A DNA stretch of 64,000 nt from the NCBI RefSeq assembly GCF_020618415.1, contig NZ_CP085345.1, positions 1,178,001-1,242,000 of the forward strand. Reading direction: 5' to 3'. The number at the start of each line of letters is the position of its first letter. Within the stretch, counting starts at the first letter, position 1. This stretch comes from Cupriavidus sp. MP-37 (GTDB taxonomy: Bacteria; Pseudomonadota; Gammaproteobacteria; Burkholderiales; Burkholderiaceae). The notes under the pieces were generated by a model that did no database searches, had not been told where the DNA came from, and was given only the letters and a program-made list of their open reading frames with translations. The position numbers and the translations under genes were made by a program. This document shows, piece by piece, positions 17,256 through 24,940 of the stretch.

Positions 17256-17269
17256 GTCCTCTAGAGGAC
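17256..17269. promoter_or_regulatory. Operator-like palindrome GTCCTCTAGAGGAC
   Basis: A perfect 14-base palindrome 33 bases before the GntR gene start and 62 bases from the amidohydrolase start. Its position suits repression of both divergent genes by the GntR protein itself. Confidence 0.6.
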
Positions 17270-17302
17270 ATCAGCATTCGATCAATTTAGCACGGCTCCG
17301 GC

Positions 17303-18052
17303 ATGCCAGACAACGCGCTGCACCAGACCACCACCGCTGCCGCGGGGCTGAGCCGCTACGGCCAGATCGCGGCTGCACTGCAGGCCAGGATCGTTTCCGG
17401 CGCCTGGACGCCGGGCAGTGCCATCCCGGCCGAAGGGGCGCTGGCCAAGGAATTCGGCATTGCGCTGGGCACCATCCGCCAGGCCATCGCCGTGCTGGTC
17501 CAGCAAGGCCTGCTCGAGCGCGTGCAGGGCAAGGGCACCTTTGTGCGCAAGGGACTGAGCGGCGCCAGCCTGATGCGGTTTTTCCGCTTCGGCAGCGCCG
17601 ATGGCGCGCCCGTGGTGCCCCGCTCGGAAATCCTGTCGTGCCGCGCCGTCCGGCTGGACAAGGCCATGGCCGCCCGCTTCGGACTGGACAGCGGCGCGCG
17701 CGGGCTGGCGATCTCGCGCCGCCGCTGGCTGGACGAGACGCCACGATTGCTGGAATCGATCTGGCTGCCGCTGCCGCGCTGCGAAGCCCTGCAGCAGCTG
17801 CCACCGGCGCAGTGGGGCGACCTGCTCTATCCGCTGCTGGGCAGCGCCTGCGGCGTCACGGTCCATCGCGCCGTCGACGAGGTGACCTTCCGCACGCTCG
17901 CGGCGGACGAGGCCGGGTTGCTGGCGCTGCCCGATGCGCATCCGTGCGCGGTCGTGACCCGGCACGCCTTCGACCTGGCCGGGCATTGCATCGAATACCG
18001 GCTGACGCGCGGCGACGCCTTCGCCTTCCGCTATACCGCCGACGTCCGCTGA
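17303..18052 (+). CDS. GntR-family regulator with UTRA domain (HutC subfamily)
   Basis: 249 residues. The winged helix-turn-helix spans about 15-85 (LSRYGQIAAALQARIVSGAW, IPAEGALAKEFGIALGTIRQAI, GKGTFVRKG); the UTRA ligand-sensing domain fills the rest (LLESIWLPL to YRLTRGDAFAFRYTADV). HutC-type regulators are released from DNA by a pathway metabolite. It is divergent from the amidohydrolase and 26 bases upstream of a Bug receptor gene on the same strand, so it probably controls this uptake/degradation cluster. Confidence 0.9.
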   Translation: MPDNALHQTTTAAAGLSRYGQIAAALQARIVSGAWTPGSAIPAEGALAKEFGIALGTIRQAIAVLVQQGLLERVQGKGTFVRKGLSGASLMRFFRFGSADGAPVVPRSEILSCRAVRLDKAMAARFGLDSGARGLAISRRRWLDETPRLLESIWLPLPRCEALQQLPPAQWGDLLYPLLGSACGVTVHRAVDEVTFRTLAADEAGLLALPDAHPCAVVTRHAFDLAGHCIEYRLTRGDAFAFRYTADVR

Positions 18053-18078
18053 CGGACCGGCACCGAGGAGACCGACCC

Positions 18079-19059
18079 ATGCACGCTCGCCACGCGTTCG
18101 CCGCCACAGCAACGGCGCTGATCGCCATGACCACGCCCGCGCAGGCGGCCGATCCCGCCGCAAGCTGGCCGGCACGTCCCCTCACCATCGTGGTGACGTA
18201 CCCGCCGGGTGGCGGCGCAGACCTGATGGCGCGGTTGATCGCGCCGGCGCTCGGGCGCGAACTGGGACAGACCGTGGTGGTCGAGAACCGGCCCGGTGCG
18301 GGCGGGCAGATCGGCGCCGCCTATGTCGCCAAGGCGGCGCCCGACGGCTACACGTTGATGGTCGATGCGTCGTCCTATGCCGTGAATCCGAGCCTCTATC
18401 CGCGCCTGCCCTACGATCCGGACAAGGCGTTCCGGCCGCTCGGCGTACTGGCGCGCTATCCCAACGTGCTGGTGGCCACCGCCAGCTTTCCGGCGGGCAA
18501 GGTCAGCGATGTCGTGGCCATGGCCCGGCAGAAGCCGGGCTCGGTGGCCTTTGCCTCCTCGGGCAACGGCTCGGCGCAGCATCTGGCCGGGGTCCTGTTC
18601 GAGCAGCGCGCCGGCGTCGACCTTCTGCACGTGCCCTACAAGGGCGGCGGCCCAGCCATGACCGATGTCATCGCCGGCCAGGTGCCGCTGTTCTTCGCCA
18701 ACGTGGCCTCGAGCCTGCAGCACATCCAGGCCGGCAAGCTCAAGCCGCTGGCGGTGACCAGCCTGTCGCGCACCACGGCGCTCCCGGCCGTGCCGACCAT
18801 GCAGGAAGCCGGCGTGGCCAGCTACGAGGTCTACGAATGGAACGCGGCGTTCGTCCCCGCCGCGACACCGGAGCCGATCGTCGCGAAGCTTGCCGACGCG
18901 CTGCAGAAGGTCATGACCAGTGCACAGATCCGGCAACGCGTGGCCGAGCTGGGTGGCGAGGTGGTGGCGGCACCGCCGGCGCAAGCGCGACAGTTCATCG
19001 ACGGGCAGGCGCGGCTATGGGCCAGGGTCATCCGCGACGGCAACATCAAACCCGAATAA
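18079..19059 (+). CDS. Bug-family (TctC) periplasmic solute receptor
   Basis: 326 residues with a Sec signal ending at QAA. The family marks are PLTIVVTYPPGGGADLMAR, NRPGAGGQIGA, PDGYTLM, ASSGNGSAQHLAG, HVPYKGGGPAMTDVIAGQV and LPAVPTMQEAG. Bug receptors bind small carboxylic acids. A GAGGAG site precedes the ATG. It follows the GntR gene closely and precedes a second Bug gene. No tctA/tctB is adjacent, as is usual for this expanded family. Confidence 0.92.
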   Translation: MHARHAFAATATALIAMTTPAQAADPAASWPARPLTIVVTYPPGGGADLMARLIAPALGRELGQTVVVENRPGAGGQIGAAYVAKAAPDGYTLMVDASSYAVNPSLYPRLPYDPDKAFRPLGVLARYPNVLVATASFPAGKVSDVVAMARQKPGSVAFASSGNGSAQHLAGVLFEQRAGVDLLHVPYKGGGPAMTDVIAGQVPLFFANVASSLQHIQAGKLKPLAVTSLSRTTALPAVPTMQEAGVASYEVYEWNAAFVPAATPEPIVAKLADALQKVMTSAQIRQRVAELGGEVVAAPPAQARQFIDGQARLWARVIRDGNIKPE

Positions 19060-19159
19060 CAACTCAAACCCCGCGCCCCTATCACCCCTATCGAGAGCCT
19101 ATCTTCCCCATCGCCCCAGCCGCGCCACGGCGGGGCTACCGCAATTCCAGGAGACAAGC

Positions 19160-20149
19160 ATGACCGCAGCCAACCCCTTTCGCCGCCAACTGCTCAAGGC
19201 CGGCGCAGCGCTCGGCGCGTGCGCGCTGGCGCCCACCCTCGCCCGCGCGCAGGCCTGGCCGGCCAAGCCGATCCGGCTGGTGGTGCCGTTCGCGCCGGGC
19301 GGCAGTTCCGAGATCGTTGCGCGCTCGACCGCGGCGGAGCTGACCAAGCTGCTCGGCGTGTCCGTATTCGTCGAGAACAAGCCGGGGGCCGCCGGCAATA
19401 TCGCGATGGGCGAAGTCGCGCGCGCCGACGACAACCACACGCTGATCCTCGGCCATATCGGCACGCTCGCGGTCAACCCCTTCATCTTCGCGAAGCTGCC
19501 GTACGACCCGGTCAAGGACTTCCGCGCGATCTCGCTGCTGTCCAAGGTGCCGAGCCTGTACGTGGTCCATCCCGACGTGCCCGCGAAGAACCTGAAAGAA
19601 TTCGTGGCGCTCGCCAAGAGCAAGCCCGGCAAGCTCAACTATGGTTCAGCCGGCAACGGCAGCGCCGGCCACCTGGCCTTTGAATACCTGAAGGCCGCCA
19701 CCGGCACCTTCATTACCCACGTGCCGTACCGCGGCAGCGGCCCGCAGATCACCGACCTGCTGTCCGGCCGGCTGGAAGCCGCCGCGGTCGGCGCGCCCGC
19801 AATCCTTCAGTTCATCAAGGCCGGCAAGGTGCGCTGCATCGCCACCGGCACGACCCAGCGCATCGCGCAGTTGCCGGACGTGCCGACGGTGGCGGAGCAA
19901 GGCTATCCCGGCTTCGAGATGACGCAGTGGTATGGCCTGCTGGCGCCGGCATCACTGCCCCAGCCTGCCGCCGACAAGCTGGCCGACGCCACCATGAAAG
20001 CCGTGAAGAGCCAGAGCTCGGTCGAGCGCCTGAGCGCGGACGCGGCCATCGTGGTGGGCGGCACGCCGGCGGAATTCTCGCGCTTCATCGCGCAGGAGCA
20101 GCAGCGCTGGAAGCCGATCATTGCGCGGGCCGGTATCAAGCCGGACTGA
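19160..20149 (+). CDS. Bug-family (TctC) periplasmic solute receptor
   Basis: 329 residues. The N-terminus FRRQLLKAGAALGACALA is a twin-arginine-like signal, unlike the Sec signal of the preceding Bug protein. Family marks: PIRLVVPFAPGGSSEIVAR, NKPGAAGNIAMGE, THVPYRGSGPQITDLLSGR, LPDVPTVAEQGYPGFE. It starts after a GGAGAC ribosome site, about 100 bases behind the other Bug gene. The divergence in sequence and signal type suggests a different ligand rather than a fresh duplication. Confidence 0.92.
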   Translation: MTAANPFRRQLLKAGAALGACALAPTLARAQAWPAKPIRLVVPFAPGGSSEIVARSTAAELTKLLGVSVFVENKPGAAGNIAMGEVARADDNHTLILGHIGTLAVNPFIFAKLPYDPVKDFRAISLLSKVPSLYVVHPDVPAKNLKEFVALAKSKPGKLNYGSAGNGSAGHLAFEYLKAATGTFITHVPYRGSGPQITDLLSGRLEAAAVGAPAILQFIKAGKVRCIATGTTQRIAQLPDVPTVAEQGYPGFEMTQWYGLLAPASLPQPAADKLADATMKAVKSQSSVERLSADAAIVVGGTPAEFSRFIAQEQQRWKPIIARAGIKPD

Positions 20150-20170
20150 GCGTATCGGTCCGCTCGTGGC

Positions 20171-21208
20171 TCAGGGCTTTTCCTGCCACACCGCGATGCC
20201 GCCCGAGGTGCCGGCGCGGCCATCCAGGCTGATTTCCACACGGGTCAGGTCTTCGCCAACCAGAACTTCACCGGCGTAGGTCTTGCGGACCCGCTCGACG
20301 ATCTGCCCCACCGTGGCATCGCCGTTCAGGCCGATGTGGCTGAACACGGCCAGCTTCGGCGCGGCGGCCTGGAACACCCGCGCGGCATCCTCGGGCGAGG
20401 ACAGATGGTCGTAGATGGCGCGGTACGCGGGATTGGACGCCAGCAGCGTGTCCGGGATCAGCGTGACGCAATGCACCAGCACGTCCGCGTTCCGGGCCTG
20501 CGCCACCACGGCGGGACTGAAGCGGGTATCGCCCGACAGCACCACCGAACGGCCACGATAGTCGATGCGGTAGCCATATGACGGGCGGATGTTGTCGCCG
20601 TGATCGTTCTCGAACGCGGTCACGCGCACCCCGCCCTTCTCATAGACGATGCCCGGCGCCACGTCATGCGCATCGATGGTGATGCCGGTAAGCGCGCTGC
20701 CTTCGTCCTTGTGCCGGATCGCGATATCGGCGGCAAAGGCCTGGCGCAGGCCATCCGCCAGCGCGCGCGTGCCCGCCGGGCCATACAGCGCCATGGGCCG
20801 GTCGCGGCGGCCATAGGGCGGCCGCAGCCAGCCGGTCAGCCACAGGTCGGGCAGGCCCACCAGGTGGTCGGAATGGAAGTGCGTGAGGAAATGCGCATCG
20901 ACGCTGCCCAGCGGAATCCGCAGCTGCCACAGGCGCACCGATACGTTGCGGCCAAAATCGAAGACCAGCTTCTGGCCTCCGGCTTCGACCAGCGTGCTGT
21001 AGCCGGCGCGGGTTGGCGACGGCACCGGCGTGCCGGTGCCCAGCAGCGTCACGCGGAAATGGTCGGCGGGCTCGGTACCGCCCGTGCGGCCCGGCGGGGC
21101 TGGGGGCGTGCCCACCACCGGCGCCGTGGCGGGCGCGGCGGCCGAGAGCGCTGACGCGAAGATCAGGACGATGCCGGTCAGCATCGACAGCAGGTGGGAG
21201 GGTTTCAT
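20171..21208 (-). CDS. Exported metallo-beta-lactamase-fold hydrolase
   Basis: 345 residues with a signal peptide (MKPSHLLSMLTGIVLIFASALSAAA written in short: Sec type, about 25 residues). The zinc-binding motif THFHSDH puts H110, H112, D114 and H115 in place, followed by LSGDTRFSP and a late SHIG histidine. The layout resembles RNase Z/arylsulfatase-like members of the fold, but export rules out tRNA processing. It lies 38 bases downstream of a porin gene on the same strand, so the two are likely co-expressed: entry pore and periplasmic hydrolase. Substrate unknown. Confidence 0.85.
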   Translation of the reverse strand: MKPSHLLSMLTGIVLIFASALSAAAPATAPVVGTPPAPPGRTGGTEPADHFRVTLLGTGTPVPSPTRAGYSTLVEAGGQKLVFDFGRNVSVRLWQLRIPLGSVDAHFLTHFHSDHLVGLPDLWLTGWLRPPYGRRDRPMALYGPAGTRALADGLRQAFAADIAIRHKDEGSALTGITIDAHDVAPGIVYEKGGVRVTAFENDHGDNIRPSYGYRIDYRGRSVVLSGDTRFSPAVVAQARNADVLVHCVTLIPDTLLASNPAYRAIYDHLSSPEDAARVFQAAAPKLAVFSHIGLNGDATVGQIVERVRKTYAGEVLVGEDLTRVEISLDGRAGTSGGIAVWQEKP

Positions 21209-21246
21209 CGTTCTACCTCTTCAAGACATGAAATGGCCGCAACGGC

Positions 21247-22338
21247 TCAGAAGATCTGCTTGATGCCAAGCATGACGCCGGCCTGGTTGCCCCCTGGCGT
21301 GGGATTTCCGCCGGGACTGCCGCCGCTGACCGACAGCGCCGACTGGCCGCGATTGTCGATATAGCCCGCGGTGGCATAGAGCGAGGTGCGCTTCGAGAAC
21401 GCATAGGTGGCGCGGAGCGCGCCAAGCCAGGCGCGGTTCGCGCTGTGCCGGTAGCGCAGGTAATAGAGTTCGCCGGCAAGGTTGAACGCGGGCGTGAAGT
21501 CATGCGAGGCGCCCGCGAACCACAGATCGCTGCGCGGCGTGGCGCTCGCCTGGTTGTTGCGCGACAGCAGGCCCAGGCCCAGCTTGGTCCGCTGCAGCAG
21601 CATGTAGCCGCCCAGCGAGAGGCGATCGTCCTTCAGGCTGCTGCGGCTCAGGCCGCCAAACGCGCCCGGGCCGCCGCGCAGCGAATCATAGGCAGCGCTC
21701 ACGCCCCACCAGCCGGTTTCGTACATCAGCATGGCGGACCATTCGCGGCAGGCCCTTGCGTCCGCCGAGTTCTCGCCCGCGCAGTTGGTGCCGGCCGGTC
21801 CGGGGCCGGCATTGACGGCATCGCGGCCCAGGCTGTATGTCGCGCCGACGGTGACCCCGCCGAACTTGCCCTTGTACGACAGCGCGTTGTCGGCGCGCGT
21901 GTTGGGGATATAGCTGTCGATCGAGCCCACGCCATAGACGTTGGAGGTGAGGATGTCGGTATCCAGCCGGGCCCAGAACAGCATGGTGTACTGGCGCCCG
22001 AACCCGACCTGTCCCCATGGGCCGCTCAGCCCGACGAAGGCCTGGCGCCCGAACAGGCGCGCGCCCTGGTTAGAAACGCCCGAGTCAGGCGCAAACCCCG
22101 ATTCCAGCACGAACACGCTCTTCAGCCCGTTGCCGAGATCCTCGCTGCCGCGCAAGCCCCAGCGTGACGGCACGGTCGCCGCCAGCGACGGCTGGCGCAC
22201 CAGGGTATGACCCGCCGGGCCGACATGGTTCAGGTATTCCACCCCCGTATCGATGACGCCGTAGAGCGTCACCGACTGCGCTGCCGCCGCCAGTGGCAGC
22301 GCTGCCGCGAGTGCGGGCGCAAATTTCCGGAACTTCAC
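21247..22338 (-). CDS. Omp32-type trimeric porin
   Basis: 363 residues starting at GTG 22338, which has AAGGAGG 7 bases upstream; a longer in-frame start exists but lacks such a site. The signal peptide ends at AAAQ, then SVTLYGVIDTGVEYLNH, the first strand of betaproteobacterial porins, and the typical GSEDLGNGLKSVFVLESGF. It ends in a strand with terminal phenylalanine (GIKQIF), the outer-membrane insertion signal. Co-directional with the exported hydrolase gene that follows. Confidence 0.92.
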   Translation of the reverse strand: MKFRKFAPALAAALPLAAAAQSVTLYGVIDTGVEYLNHVGPAGHTLVRQPSLAATVPSRWGLRGSEDLGNGLKSVFVLESGFAPDSGVSNQGARLFGRQAFVGLSGPWGQVGFGRQYTMLFWARLDTDILTSNVYGVGSIDSYIPNTRADNALSYKGKFGGVTVGATYSLGRDAVNAGPGPAGTNCAGENSADARACREWSAMLMYETGWWGVSAAYDSLRGGPGAFGGLSRSSLKDDRLSLGGYMLLQRTKLGLGLLSRNNQASATPRSDLWFAGASHDFTPAFNLAGELYYLRYRHSANRAWLGALRATYAFSKRTSLYATAGYIDNRGQSALSVSGGSPGGNPTPGGNQAGVMLGIKQIF

Positions 22339-22390
22339 GATGACGCCTCCTTGCCCGGCCACAGCAAACGAATTGGCCTCGTTGCTGCGC

Positions 22391-22423
22391 GTTCATATTT
22401 GAACATCTGTTTCTTTATTGAAC
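22391..22423. promoter_or_regulatory. Inverted repeat and direct repeat upstream of the porin gene
   Basis: GTTCA-N4-TGAAC at 22391-22404 and a further TTGAAC at 22418-22423, 19 bases from the first TTGAAC, lie 53-85 bases upstream of the porin start in an AT-richer patch. This is the place for a promoter and a regulator site. Confidence 0.4.
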
Positions 22424-22658
22424 CAACAGGCGCGAATCATATCGCCGCTGGCGATGCCGGCAGAGTGGGGAAACTACCAATCCGGGAACAAGGCAAGGCA
22501 TGCCGTAGGGGAGGACAGCGGGCACAGCGTGGAAGCCGGTGCCGATACACGCACCATTTACAAACGGCGCGTGCTACCCGCGCCGCGACAACGCGCCGCA
22601 ACGGTGGCCCGGAACCTGCAAGGGCTTGCTGCCCCGATCCACCATTCAGGAGCCGGCC
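22424..22658. other. Intergenic region before DUF3597 gene
   Basis: The remaining bases of the divergent porin/DUF3597 space show no convincing gene. A GGAG site at 22649-22652 belongs to the DUF3597 gene. Confidence 0.4.
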
Positions 22659-23138
22659 ATGAGCATCTTCAAGGACATCCTCAACAAGCTGCTGGGCAAG
22701 GACAAGCCCGCGGCCACCACCACCGCGACCACCACCAGCACCCCGCCCGCCGCCGGGTCGCCCACTTCCGCGGGCGCGCCGGCCGGCACTGCGCCAACCG
22801 CCGGCACCGGCGCGGCGCCCGCGGGCAACGTCCAGGGCACGACCGGTGCGCCGACCGGCGGCGCACAAGCCACGCCGCTGTCGGGCGTGGATGTCGAGGC
22901 CATCATGGACCGGATGGTGCAGCAGAGCGGGCAGACGCTGAACTGGCGCACGTCCATCGTCGATACGATGAAGGCGCTTGGGATCGACAGCAGCCTGGAA
23001 CACCGCAAGGAACTCGCGCGCGAGCTGCACTACAGCGGCGACATGAACGATTCCGCGGCGATGAACGTCTGGCTGCACAAGCGCCTGATGCAGGAACTGG
23101 CCGCCAACGGCGGCAAGCTGCCGAAGGAACTGTCCTGA
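22659..23138 (+). CDS. DUF3597 domain protein
   Basis: 159 residues: MSIFKDILNKLLGK, then about 60 residues of low-complexity Ala/Thr/Gly/Pro linker, then the DUF3597 region (VDVEAIMDRMVQQSG, NWRTSIVDTMKALGIDSSLEHRKELARELHY). The N-terminal helix and C-terminal domain are typical of the family, whose function is unknown. A GGAG site with 6-base spacing fixes the start. It stands alone, convergent with the thioredoxin-like gene. Confidence 0.85.
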   Translation: MSIFKDILNKLLGKDKPAATTTATTTSTPPAAGSPTSAGAPAGTAPTAGTGAAPAGNVQGTTGAPTGGAQATPLSGVDVEAIMDRMVQQSGQTLNWRTSIVDTMKALGIDSSLEHRKELARELHYSGDMNDSAAMNVWLHKRLMQELAANGGKLPKELS

Positions 23139-23150
23139 GGTAATGGGGAA

Positions 23151-23173
23151 TGCGGCGCCGGGCTGGCGCCGCA
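23151..23173. terminator. Hairpin between convergent genes
   Basis: TGCGGCGCC (23151-23159) pairs perfectly with GGCGCCGCA (23165-23173) around a 5-base loop, between the DUF3597 stop and the thioredoxin-like stop. Likely a bidirectional stop; no T-run. Confidence 0.55.
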
Positions 23174-23179
23174 GCAATC

Positions 23180-23689
23180 TCAGCCCGCGATGCCGGCCCA
23201 GCGCAGGTGCCGGGCCCAGTCGCCTTCGCTGATCACGCCGGACACGCCCTGCCGCTGGCCGTCGGCGCGATAGAAGTAGGTGCGCGGCATTTCGCCCATC
23301 CACTCCGGGTCGACCGCATAGCGCAGCCGCTCCTGCGGCTCGTGCCCGAACACCCACGCATTGCGCGTCAGCCCGACGCGACCGAGCACCTGTTGCACCT
23401 GGGGCAAGGCGTCGGCGCTGTCCGTGGCCAGCGTGACCACGCGCAGCCCGGGATGCTTCGCACGCAGCTTGCCGAGGGCGTCGAAGTTGCGCTTGCAATA
23501 GACGCAATCCAGCGACCACACCACCAGCACGAAGGGCTTGCCCTGCTGGCTGGCGGCGATGCGCGCGGCGTTGGCGGATTCGAACATCGCGACGCGGTCG
23601 GCGGCATTGGCGTTGCCGAGCATCAGCGCGCATGCGGTAAGCGCGGCTGAAACGGCGGCGGCGAACAGTTGGCGGCGCGATCGCATCAT
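23180..23689 (-). CDS. Exported thioredoxin-fold (TlpA-like) protein
   Basis: 169 residues with a signal peptide (RSRRQLFAAAVSAALTACALML) and one thioredoxin domain: FVLVVWSLDCVYCKRN with the redox pair C62-x-x-C65, and MPRTYFYRADG with the cis-proline region. It likely keeps cysteines reduced or handles metal on the periplasmic side. Two ATGs (23689 and 23686) compete; the first overlaps the BNR gene stop as ATGA. It is the last gene of the TonB receptor operon. Confidence 0.82.
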   Translation of the reverse strand: MMRSRRQLFAAAVSAALTACALMLGNANAADRVAMFESANAARIAASQQGKPFVLVVWSLDCVYCKRNFDALGKLRAKHPGLRVVTLATDSADALPQVQQVLGRVGLTRNAWVFGHEPQERLRYAVDPEWMGEMPRTYFYRADGQRQGVSGVISEGDWARHLRWAGIAG

Positions 23690-24915
23690 GCGCCCTCCTG
23701 CCCGAGCCCGAAGACCTGGAAGCCCTCGGCCTCGGTGCGCCACAGCACGTAGGCGCGGCCGGCGTGCTGCAGCAGGTGCGGCTGGTCGGAGTCGCGTTCC
23801 GTGCCAGCCAGCTTGCGCGTTTGCCAGGTCTTGCCGCCATCGTGCGACAGCATGGCGGAGAGCCGCGTCTGCTGGCCGTCGAACGATTTCCACACCACCG
23901 CGATGTCGTTGTCGTTCAGCGCGACGATATCGGCATGCTGCGCGCGCGCGTCATCGAGCGGGCGTTGCGCCTGCAGCTTGCCGTCGCGCCAGCGCCCCAC
24001 CGACACCGTCGGCTTGCCCGCGCGCACGCTGAACCAGACCATGTGCACGGTGCCGTCGGGCGCCACCGAAGCGCCGGGGCCGTGGTGCGGGCACGCGTCG
24101 ATGCGCCAGTCGTCGAAGGTGGCGCGCTGCATCGGCGTGGCCTTGCCGTCGGCGCCCAGCAGCGCCAGGGCGTGGTCGCGCGCGTTGGGCGGGAACACAT
24201 GGCGCCACAGCGCCAGCATCCGGCCATCCGGCGTGGGCGACAGCGCGATGCGGCAGCATTCGCACGACTGGTCGGCGATCTTGTAGTCGCCCTGGAAGGT
24301 CTTGCCATGATCGGCCGACACGGCGTAGTAGATCGCGGCGCCGGCATACGGCTGCTTGCGCGCCTCGGCCGCGGCCACGTCGCGCTTGTCGATCCAGCTG
24401 ACGAAGACCCGCCCGGCGGGGTCCACCGCGATCGCGTCGAAGCGGTGCGCGATCTGGTCGCGGTTGGCATGCACCGTCAGCGGCTCGGCAAAGGTCTGGC
24501 CGCCGTCGGTGGAGCGCGCAAAGCGGATAAAGCCGGTCCAAGGCTTGGGCAGCGGCTGGGTCCAGGTGACGTAGACCTGCCCGTCGGGTCCGGTGGCCAC
24601 CTTGGGGCGGCTTTCATGATCGGCGGCGACCGGCTCCGGCGTGCCGTTGACATGCCGCGCCGGGCCGAAGCTGCGGCCGTAGTCGGTCGACGCGCGCACG
24701 GCGACATGGGGACCGTCCTTGTAGGCAATCCACAGCTTGCCGTCGCGGTCGAAGGCGGCGCCGGTGCCCAGTTCGCTCATCTTCGCGGCCTTGGCCTGGC
24801 CACCATGGCCGGCATGGCCGCCGTGCGTCTGTGCGGTTGCGCTGGCGGCCGCCAGCGCGGCAAAGGCGATCAGCCCGGCAACGATGCCGCGGACAGCGGA
24901 GCGGGCGCCTGGCAT
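23686..24915 (-). CDS. Exported BNR/sialidase-fold beta-propeller protein
   Basis: 409 residues from the ATG at 24915, with a signal peptide ending at ATAQ and then a His/Gly-rich stretch (HGGHAGHGGQ). Four Asp-box motifs of S-x-D-x-G-x-[ST]-[FW] form are visible (STDYGRSF, STDGGQTF, SADHGKTF, SHDGGKTW), marking a sialidase-type propeller. An unusual SCECC cluster lies mid-protein, and DACPHHGPG follows later. The catalytic set of true sialidases is not evident. With the TonB receptor before it and a thioredoxin-like protein after it, a metal (perhaps copper) handling role is my inference. Confidence 0.75.
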   Translation of the reverse strand: MPGARSAVRGIVAGLIAFAALAAASATAQTHGGHAGHGGQAKAAKMSELGTGAAFDRDGKLWIAYKDGPHVAVRASTDYGRSFGPARHVNGTPEPVAADHESRPKVATGPDGQVYVTWTQPLPKPWTGFIRFARSTDGGQTFAEPLTVHANRDQIAHRFDAIAVDPAGRVFVSWIDKRDVAAAEARKQPYAGAAIYYAVSADHGKTFQGDYKIADQSCECCRIALSPTPDGRMLALWRHVFPPNARDHALALLGADGKATPMQRATFDDWRIDACPHHGPGASVAPDGTVHMVWFSVRAGKPTVSVGRWRDGKLQAQRPLDDARAQHADIVALNDNDIAVVWKSFDGQQTRLSAMLSHDGGKTWQTRKLAGTERDSDQPHLLQHAGRAYVLWRTEAEGFQVFGLGQEGA

Positions 24916-24940
24916 GGTGGAAGTCAGCGTGTTCACGTGC

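Noticed and set aside
20171..21208. RNase Z for the metallo-beta-lactamase-fold gene
   Set aside because: A clear export signal is inconsistent with tRNA processing in the cytoplasm.
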